Shown here piece after piece: positions 56,739-64,000 of a stretch of 64,000 bases of DNA. Below the pieces are notes generated by a model. It worked only from the letters and a program-made list of their open reading frames with translations. It made no database searches and was not told the origin of the DNA. The stretch comes from Costus lasius (taxonomy: Eukaryota > Streptophyta > Magnoliopsida > Zingiberales > Costaceae), in NCBI GenBank assembly GCA_027563935.2, contig CM050451.1, positions 26,551,565-26,615,564 of the forward strand. The letters run 5' to 3'. The position numbers were made by a program, and so were the translations under genes. Each line of letters starts with the position of its first letter. The stretch's first letter is position 1.

Positions 56739-57641
56739 TCATGGTGAAGCCGGTGAATCAGTTGCAAAGTAAATAGCATGTAATTTCTTTCTTTTCTGCT
56801 GTCCAAAAATTTTAGCCACTAATCCAAAAATCCAGAATTGGATATAAATCACAATCAAAGTGGCTTTCTTAAATATGCAGAAATCAAAATCAAAATTTTC
56901 AACTTCACATAAAGGATATTCAATGATCTTCCTAAATTTATCAGAGAGTAAAATCATTAGTCCTTTTTTCAAAATTAAATCTTCAATTTCTATAGGACTT
57001 TGATAAAAAAATACAAGCATTGGATCATCAAAATAAGTTTTATGTCTTTCATTAGGTTTCTCAATAAAACTCAATTTTTCAGATACATCAAAAGATTCAA
57101 CAAAAGATATGGGCAAAACATCAGAGTGAGATTCATCAGTGTTTGTAACATTCAAATCCTTTTCATATTTCTCATGCTCATCATCAAATAATTTATCAAT
57201 TTCAAAATTATCAACAAAATTAGAGTAAGATCTTTCTAAATTAGTCCCCTCATATCCTTCATCAGAATTAACCACAAATAACATATCATCAAAAGAGGGT
57301 TTTTCAATTTTAATTTCCTCAAATTTTTCCACAAATAAATTATCAAAGGAATCAATTTCACAATTATCAAAATCATAGTGAGATGCATTAATATCCACAT
57401 AAGGCTCAATCTCAAAACAATCATGATCAGAGGGGGATTTTTCTAAATCAATTTTTTCAGTTTCCAAATCAAACTCAAATAAACATGCTTGTTGCGCTAA
57501 CTGGGTTTCCAAAATTTCAGAATTAGCAGTCAAAGATTCTTCTTGAAGAGAAGTTTGATTAACTAAACCCTTAAGATCCTCAATTTGCTTTCTTTGATGG
57601 GTCATCATTTGGCTTTGACTTGCCATAATTTTTTCAAACAT
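56739..57641 (-). CDS. Acidic ORF of element B (gag tail fused to an Asp/Glu-rich region)
   Basis: An open frame of 300 codons. The first 50 residues (MFEKIMASQSQMMTHQRK, ending ETQLAQQA) align with the gag tail of element A (ETILEGILLKQQKSTEDLAD ... LEN*IAQQAS), a predicted coiled coil. Where A continues into protease, B has about 190 residues rich in Asp, Glu, Ser and Phe (FEIEPYVDINASHYDFDNC and similar) and no protease motif. A hydrophobic segment near the end (IVIYIQFWIFGLVAKIFG) could be a membrane helix or chance. The ATG lies five bases after the upstream gag stop, so it may be read by frameshift or re-initiation, or the pair was split by mutation. Function unknown. Confidence 0.55.
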   Translation of the reverse strand: MFEKIMASQSQMMTHQRKQIEDLKGLVNQTSLQEESLTANSEILETQLAQQACLFEFDLETEKIDLEKSPSDHDCFEIEPYVDINASHYDFDNCEIDSFDNLFVEKFEEIKIEKPSFDDMLFVVNSDEGYEGTNLERSYSNFVDNFEIDKLFDDEHEKYEKDLNVTNTDESHSDVLPISFVESFDVSEKLSFIEKPNERHKTYFDDPMLVFFYQSPIEIEDLILKKGLMILLSDKFRKIIEYPLCEVENFDFDFCIFKKATLIVIYIQFWIFGLVAKIFGQQKRKKLHAIYFATDSPASP

Positions 57642-57646
57642 GATTT

Positions 57647-58256
57647 CTAAGCTAGATTTTTCAGAGACATGATCAGAGCAATCATAAAATACAATTGGTA
57701 AGAGACATGATCAGAGACATGATCAGAGCAATCATGATCAGAGACATGATCAGAGCAATCATCATAAAAAGAAGTTTGATTTTCCCATCTAGAATACAAT
57801 TGGTAAGATTCTTTCCATGATAAATTGGGATTTAAAAATTGGTAATCAGAGGAATAATGATCAAAATATCCACAAATATCACATCTAATAGAAGAAGAAG
57901 ATTTCTTAACAGAGTGCATCAAAGAATTAAACGTATTCTCAAATGTGCTCAATGAATTATTTTCATACTTACCTTGTGCCATGTATACCTCACCTCTTTG
58001 AGTTGCCCATGAGTTATAATTAAAAGACATATCTTCAAATCTATCAAGAATAGAAAGATTATCCGACTCCAATTTTTTTTTCAGAATTAAAAAAAAATCT
58101 AAAACACAGGTAAATTCACAAATTTTAGAAATCACAGCTCTGTCACAGCTTGTGAAAATCCAAAACCTGCAAAAAGAAAAAACAAAGTTAAATCTAAAAC
58201 AAATAAAACCTAGTCTAGCAATACTAACAAATATTTTGATATTAACAAAACTAAAG
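57647..58256 (-). pseudogene. Truncated gag of element B
   Basis: The coherent coding part begins around FEDMSFNYNSWATQRGEV (about 58045) and contains YMAQGKYENNSLSTFENTF and a knuckle CDICGYFDHYSSDY. The knuckle's last zinc ligand is Tyr instead of Cys. This matches the middle of A's gag (LLEDMAMNHNHW, FGKYHNDSLTSL, CEVCGVTEHNSSEC), but the whole N-terminal capsid part is missing. A minisatellite of GATCAGAGACAT/GAGCAATCAT units (57661-57765) duplicates residues CSDHVSDH and probably caused the frame break at 57647. A splice-acceptor-like CTTTTTGCAGG (minus) lies at about 58165-58175 upstream. Confidence 0.7.
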
Positions 58257-58274
58257 TCTCTGACAACTGCGCCA
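58257..58274 (-). other. Primer-binding site of B (Asp tRNA type, degenerate)
   Basis: The minus strand reads TGGCGCAGTTGTCAGAGA, related to the Athila Asp-tRNA primer site, six bases inside the 5' LTR. Confidence 0.75.
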
Positions 58275-58280
58275 AAAACT

Positions 58281-60036
58281 TGTTGTATCCGCAAGTGCAC
58301 GGATACTCGAAGTAATAAAGAAAGATATCGAACCACAGAGACCTTATTATTAAGTACCAAATAGTTGTATTCCTACTAGCTAAGAAACCGAATAATAGCA
58401 AAACAATGATGGAAAACACACGAAATCAGATAATCAGAGAGAAACATTGGGACTAGGGTTTCATTCTCCTTAATTCTAATGACTATATTTAAATAAAATG
58501 TCGTCAGACTAATCTTATCATGATAAAGACTTAATTTACTTCATAAAGGGATCATCTCACTTTCGTGCAAACAATCATGCTAGGACTAATCCTTGCTTTC
58601 GTGCAAGATCTATCCCAATGCTAAAGATAAGTAAATCATCAATCAAAGAACTCGAGATCACTTTCGTGCATCCGAATTCTAAGTTGATTGTCTCAAGTGT
58701 GGAATCTCAAGGATCACTTTCGTGCATCCGAGACTCAACACAAGTTCTACTTATGGTTCTCCAACGTTCCGATCCTCACTTTCGTGCAAGATCTCCACGT
58801 TTGACAACTCGACTCTACCCTAGATTCAAATTATTATCATGGCAATAAGATCACTAAAATCAAATAATTAAGAACTAACCTAAGAGAGTTCCTAACATGC
58901 AATTCTAGGGTTCAAAGTTCTCAAGCAAGTCACCTTTCGGTCCTTATTGCGAGAACTCTAAAACATGAATAATAACATCAACCTATGGAGAATCAAAGAC
59001 AAACAATCACATAAGTAGAACCATCATAATAAAACTATTCTGACGAAAATAAGAGTTATCTAATCATTAAGAAATCAAAGTGAATTACACCCATGTCCCA
59101 AATATGTTTAAGCTTGCATGGAGAGAGAAACACAATAAGCCATAGTATCAAAGTGTTCAGAAATCAAAGAAGAATAAGAAACAACGTTACAACACGGCTG
59201 TAATAGAAATTACAGCCATAATTTGCCTCCAAAACACGCTGTGAACAGTGCCGTGCCCCTTCTTTCGTTGATTCTTCCTCCGATTGAACTCCTTTTCCTC
59301 TAAAACTTTGGGGTATTGTCTTCTCCTCCAAGCGAAGCTTCTGCGTGAAAATCACGACCTGAGGTGCCCTCTACGCCTCTCGGCGTGCGGCTAAACCCTA
59401 ACCGCCTCTCTATTGATTTCTCTCTCAATACTGGATAAAAAATTCGTCCTTTCACTTCGTGTGTTGTCTCCTCTTAAAGATAAGTCCGCAACATCTTTCA
59501 GATCTCAATTTGGAGGTATGGATCAAAAGATATGGTCCGCCCAAGTTTTGGGCCCGTAAAAATTACGTTTTTGAATGGAAATTACGGTTGTGCCATAAAA
59601 TTAGCAAAAGTCTCTGGTTTGAAATGCTCCAAAATACGGCCAGTGTAATTCTTTACGGTGGTGCCATAAAATTAGGAAAATCTTATGGTATGAAAACTCT
59701 CCAAATTACGGCAGTGCTCTGATTTTATGGTATCCTACGAAAATACGGTACCGTAAAATAGAATACGGCACTACCGTATTTTGGTTCATTGCTCCGTTTT
59801 GCATGAAATTTGTCATGTGACCTCCTCTTGATGATGGTTACTCTTCCATGTATTTGATTTTACTTGAAAATACCTTAAAATAGTGCCTTTTTACATGAAA
59901 ATCATCAAAAACCAAAATAGAAGTAGATTTTGCAATATTTGATAATTTTGGCATAAAAATAAGCAAAAGATCTTCAATTGAGTATGAAAAGATATATAAA
60001 ATGATACAAAATATACTATATATTTTGGTGTCATCA
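58281..60036 (-). repeat. 5' LTR of B
   Basis: On the plus strand it starts TGTTGTATCCGCAAGTGCAC and ends TGGTGTCATCA. It holds TCACTTTCGTGCA motifs at 58557-58790 and palindromic TACGG/CCGTA motifs at 59555-59780 (TACGGTACCGTA at 59744-59755). Confidence 0.92.
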
Positions 60037-60041
60037 CTTCA

Positions 60042-61200
60042 ACAGAAAGATTAAGAATCACTCTCGTGCATTGCATCTCAATATCAAGATCTCAAGCAAA
60101 ACTAAGTATTCTCATACCTTAGTTTCACAGGTTTTACTTAAGGTTTTCAAACAATCCAATATCTATCTCTAGCATATTTTCATGTCTAACACAATAATAA
60201 TTTCTAAATTAAAACATCAACAAGTCAATAAGCTTCTAAAATCTAAAGATAAAACACAACTAATCTCTTACGATGAGCTCCTACCATAAATTCTAGGGTT
60301 CCAAGTTATGTGTATCATCTTCTCAGTTCATATCACATAACTCTAACACATGTTAATGAATGAAACTAGAAAAGGATTAAAGACATAAATCTCTTATGTA
60401 AAATTACCATATCAAAAATATATTGATGGAATAAAGACCATCTAGTCATTGAAATATCAAGGGGATTACACCCCCATGTCCCAAAAGAAGGTTTAAGCTA
60501 GCATGATTGAAGAATTACAGCAAAACATGGTTATAAAATGATTAGAAATCGAAAGGGAGGAGTAAAAGTTACAAAATAGGGCTACAATAAAAAATACACC
60601 CCGTAATTTGTTGTAGAGTCACGATGAATAGTGCACGTGACCACGTTTTCGTTGATTTCTCCCTTGATTGGCCTCCTTTCACTCTGAAACTTCTGTGGTG
60701 TGTTCTCCTTCCTCAGGCGAAGCTTCTTGTCAAATTTCATGGCCGGAGGTGGTCTGTACGATGAACGGCGATGAACCCTAGCGCAGCAGTGATTCTCTAC
60801 AATTCTCTATGAATCGTCATTGAAAATTATTCCTTTTGCTTCGAAAATCTTCCCTTGCTAATGCTGAGTGTTCCCCTTTTTTCGGATCTTCAGTTGGCAT
60901 CCTAAATCTCGAGAAATCATCTTTTTAAGTTTTCGGCGGAGGAATCGGGCAACTGGGCGCAAAATTACGGTACCGTGATGAACGTTACGGTACTACCGTA
61001 ATAGCTTCGGAAGATTCTGTAAGGAAACTGTCCGGAATTATAGTACCATAAAATTCACCACGGTAGTGCCGTAATCTTCTCGTTTGTCTCTGAAAGTTTC
61101 TGTATGAATTTTGCCCAAAATTACGGTACCATAAAAATAATTACGACAGTGCCGTAATTCTACCGAAATCCTCTGAAGTCTCTGCCTGATTCTTGATGTA
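60042..61200 (-). mobile_element. Element C, right part of the LTR
   Basis: Continues the LTR begun at 42751 after element B. It has the group's CACTCTCGTGCA motif (60060-60072), CTAGGGTTCCAAG, ACCCCCATGTCCCAA and, at 60965-61160, TACGGTACCGT and ACGGTAGTGCCGTAA motifs in the same order as in B. The right boundary is uncertain: a G12 run follows, and the expected second TTCGC target copy is not found in the window. Confidence 0.6.
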
Positions 61201-61212
61201 GGGGGGGGGGGG
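61201..61212. repeat. G12 homopolymer
   Basis: Twelve consecutive G at the point where similarity to the B LTR is lost. It may be a mutated polypurine stretch, slippage or a sequencing/assembly effect. Confidence 0.6.
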
Positions 61213-63132
61213 AGCATGCAATTTGGGCTAGCATGAAAATAAATTTGAGATAAAAAGCTAGCATGCAAGATTACTATGGGGTTTTCAAAAATACATGTTT
61301 TTGGTATTTTATGATAAAAACCGAGTTATGCTTGTATAAAAACTACATTACACTAAACATGTGATCTAAGGCTAAACATGCAACTAACAATAGGCTAACA
61401 TTAAGCGTGCGATTCTAAAGACTAAGCAAACCTATGACTAAACATGCATTTCTAGAACATTAAGACAATATTGTAAAGAAGCGCTCACCGTGCGATCCTT
61501 GAGAATAGAAGGATCGTCCTTCCCGATCTTCAACGGTCCTACTCTGATGGAAGGAATTGCTTCATTACAAACACACCAACACAACAAACTCACACATGCG
61601 TGAGCATCAAATAAAATTTAAAGTCCAAGTACTTTACAATGACGAAATCAAAAGGGGAGGTTAAGCCTCCAAATTCCTCTTGCCTAAACAATAATAAGAC
61701 TATTCTAAAGAGGGGAAGAGGAAAGCTTGCATTAACATGAGTTCATGGTGGACATGTGGTCCTTCAAATCCTTGCGCCATCTTCCTAGAAAACAAAGAAC
61801 AAGGTGTAGTAAGATGCACAAACAAACAAGGTGTTATGAAAGAAGCACTATCATCAGAAGACTATAATACTTAGCTTGCTTTTCTTTGGAGGCCGAGAGT
61901 CACATGAAGTCCTTTTGAAGTGGTTGCGCCACTAAGGTTTTAAGATGATGGAGGTGCGCCACAAGAGATTGGAGAAGATGGAGAGGTGCCAAAGTGGATG
62001 ATGAAGTCCTTTGAAGAGGAGATGCGCCACTTGTTGAGAGGAGTGTTTCTTGCACCACAAGTTGATGGAAGATCTTTGAAGAAGAGGTTAGCGAAGGGAA
62101 CCTTGGTCCTTGGGGAGGAAGTGGAGATAGGTGACACAAGCACGTCAGAGGAGAAGGGGAAAGGGGAGGGCGACACAAGCACCCAAGGTTGCTAGGCAAC
62201 TAATCGACATTTCATTATCAAAATCATTCTACAAGTTCCATGCGATTACAAGGGTTTGTAGACATTTTCCTCAACATTACAAAAGAGCAAATTAAGAAAG
62301 AAATTATAGTCTTCAATGCTTTGTCGAGGCAACGGCTCCTTTGATTGTGATTTGGCTTTAAAACTTCCCATATTTGAGTGTGAACGCCAATTTGCTTGCT
62401 TGCTTGTCAATGCTTGGTCGAATTCTTTTTGAAACATTCCCTTCTTTGGCTTGGACGAATATAGAATTCTCTTGGTGGCTTTGGGCGCACGCTTCCTTAC
62501 TTGGGCGCCAAGAAAGGTGACAATACTTCCTTCTTTGGCCATGGATGATTTTCTCTTGATATGTGATCGGCTTGAATGTTGTGCTTGGACGAATTTCTTT
62601 TGAATTCTTCCCTTAAGTGGCTTCATGAGGTGGCAAGGCTTCCATGCTTGTCTTGGGCGAATTTGGAGAGGATTGATAGAATGGTTGGCTTGTTTCCTTC
62701 CATGGTGTGAACAAAAATCCCATTAATTGCCTTCCTTGATTTTAGGGATTGGGATCTTGATTTTTCTTCTTTCATGGGCGCATATTACTTGAGGTGGCTG
62801 AAATAATCCATGATTGATGAGGCATACGAATTTGGAAAGGTGAGATGAACTCCTTTCATCTCAAGTCTTCACTTTGAGTGAGGCTTTGAAGTGACCTTCC
62901 ATATTTGGAGCTAGCTTTGTTGAGTGAGCTTTGAGCTAGCCTTGAGCTTGTTCACATGACTTGTAAATGCTTATTACACTACTCCTACTAGGATGCAACA
63001 TTATGACATGCACTAATTCTAGTATGATGCAACATAATTTCCATAAAAGAAAAATACAAAACAAAGTATAAAATTTACCAAATGTAGCTACATGATGCAT
63101 GCAATGCAAAGGTGCCTTAGGGTACCCATAAA
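61213..63132 (-). other. Unresolved retroelement DNA, probably LTR or 3' non-coding
   Basis: No credible protein. GCTAGCATG units recur near 61213-61265 and CTAAACATG/AACATGCAA units between 61350 and 61460. The 61760-62160 stretch is rich in TTGCGCCAC, a motif also common in the Angela-1 LTR. By position it would be 3' of the minus-strand frame at 63133-64000. I could not identify a paired LTR, a TG/CA boundary or a target duplication. Confidence 0.4.
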
Positions 63133-64000
63133 CTAGGGTAGCCTTAAGCTCCATTTATATTTTCTTGGATCATGGTCTCTACCCCCATCAATTCTCCCCG
63201 GGTGAAAAAACTTCTTCTCCGAAGAATTGTCTTTGCACTGGTTGAAATGTTTAGAGGTGTTCCATGTAAAATGTTCCTTGGGTAACCAAACTTCTTCACC
63301 ATTGGAGTGGGTGAACAAGCCTTGGTTCACAAGGTTGGCCATATGCTCATGCACACAAAACATGTCTAAAATTTGGATGGGATCTTCCACATTATAAGGT
63401 GTAGGGTTCCCATACAGAAGTGGCATAGTTGAAAAAAATGAGTAAGCATGCATATGCAGGTAAGAGCAAGAGTAAGCATTACAACCATTGAGTCTTTGTG
63501 CTTCTATTCCTTGTGTTATATCAGGTACTCCTACAGTGAATTCCCTTTCTCAGCCATCAGAATTAGTACATTTGTGGTAAGGGATTTGAGTGTCTAAGTA
63601 TGCAGGAATAACAAAGTCTATGTGCTCAATAATAATCAAAGCAATGTAGTTTTTAGCATGCTCAAGTTGGGTTGGTCCTAAGGGTGGTTTGAGGGTATGG
63701 GTAGAGGGACCTAAGAGACAAGATTCTATGATCATTGGGTCTTGGGGAAGAACTTCTAAGTCTAGAGGATGTCCTAAGGGATGTGGCTTAGGATCTAAGT
63801 CAAGTTCAAATGATTCTAAGTCTTCCTTAGTGGTGGGGGATCCTAACTCATGTGGTTTGAGATCTAAGGATGAAGGATCCTCTATGTATAAGGGTTGGGT
63901 TTCTAGTGGTGGGTCTAGGCCTAAGTTGGATGGTTCAGTGCTAGAGGCCTTAAAAGTGTTCAAAGGAGGGTTTAGGCAAGTTGTTTGGTCTACCTTAGTC
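63133..64000 (-). pseudogene. Unidentified retroelement-type reading frame, one in-frame stop, runs off the edge
   Basis: On the minus strand a single frame stays open from the window edge to 63133 except for one TGA at 63550-63552. The right part is Pro/Leu/Asp-rich with repeated DP, LDLDPKPHPLG and DPPL units and then VIPAYLDTQIPYHKCTNSDG. After the stop it continues in the same frame through GVPDITQGIEAQRL and HEHMANLVNQGLFTHSNGEE to KKFFHPGRIDGGRDHDP. The DNA of that last part (CACCCGGGGAGAATTGATGG) resembles the end of gypsy pol running into a polypurine tract, but no integrase or chromodomain can be read. I do not recognise the family. Confidence 0.5.

Larger units (their letters stand above)
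43107..60036 (-). mobile_element. Element B: Athila/Tat-like, truncated gag plus acidic ORF, inserted in C
   Basis: The left LTR (43107-44077 plus 53189-53971, split by Angela-2; 1754 bp in total) and the right LTR (58281-60036, 1756 bp) enclose about 4.3 kb. Flanks are CTTCG (43102-43106) and CTTCA (60037-60041), a duplication with one change. It is on the minus strand, with the primer site at 58257-58274. It encodes only the C-terminal part of gag and an acidic ORF; protease, RT and integrase are absent. The LTRs differ by several percent by eye, so B is much older than Angela-2. Confidence 0.87.

Noticed and set aside
61900..62626. Several open frames of 69-126 codons in the right-hand unresolved region
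   Set aside because: No domain, no codon bias and overlap on both strands; the stretch has LTR-like short repeats such as TTGCGCCAC.
1..64000. CRISPR array, operon or prokaryotic defence system
   Set aside because: Spliced host genes, LTR retrotransposons, MITEs and microsatellites show plant nuclear DNA; no regularly spaced repeats with unique spacers are present.

Overview
The window is plant nuclear DNA, most likely from a monocot (inference: the one clearly intact host gene is very GC-rich and the two best-preserved copia elements have Angela/BARE-like LTRs). Only a small island between about 11.4 and 18.4 kb holds recognisable host genes. Everything else is mainly LTR retrotransposons, many nested inside one another, with a few non-LTR elements and simple repeats. 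There are no bacterial-style features (no operons or CRISPR arrays) and I saw no tRNA or rRNA gene.

Layout. 1-4.2 kb: the 3' part of a non-autonomous Ty3/gypsy element (gag knuckle plus protease, then its 3' LTR), followed by the 3' end and LTR of a second gypsy element. 4.9-9.85 kb: a complete but mutated Ty1/copia element with very short 134-bp LTRs. 11.4-11.5 kb (minus): first exon of a J-domain (DnaJ) protein, whose further exons are not visible. 12.5-13.4 kb (plus): an intact two-exon class II LBD transcription factor. 16.3-18.0 kb (minus): a mitochondrial-type PPR pseudogene. 20.0-24.8 kb: a solo gypsy LTR, a TIR element with a Tourist-like MITE inside it, and a solo Athila/Tat-like LTR. 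When the last three are removed in silico they reveal a 190-codon minus-strand coding relic.

24.8 kb to about 61.2 kb is one large nest. Gypsy element E1 (gag only) is split at 26.5/42.0 kb by Athila-like element A (minus; gag and protease only). A is split by copia element Angela-1 (minus; near-identical LTRs, eroded coding). The 3' LTR of E1 is cut at 42.75 kb by an LTR of element C, which is cut by Athila/Tat-like element B (minus; truncated gag plus an acidic ORF). B's LTR is in turn cut by Angela-2 (plus), which has an open 1294-codon gag-pol. Target-site duplications fix the order: GCTCG for A, TATGC for Angela-1, TGTCG for Angela-2, CTTCG/CTTCA for B. 61.2-64 kb is unresolved retroelement DNA with an unidentified minus-strand reading frame that runs off the right edge.

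Biologically the window shows parasites of parasites. At least four elements (R1, E1, A, B) keep only gag or gag plus protease and must borrow reverse transcriptase and integrase. The best coding-intact element, Angela-2, carries changes at two normally invariant residues. The most interesting signals are RNA-hairpin candidates shared between otherwise different elements (one pair with a compensatory base change), and the coding relic seen only when nested insertions are removed.
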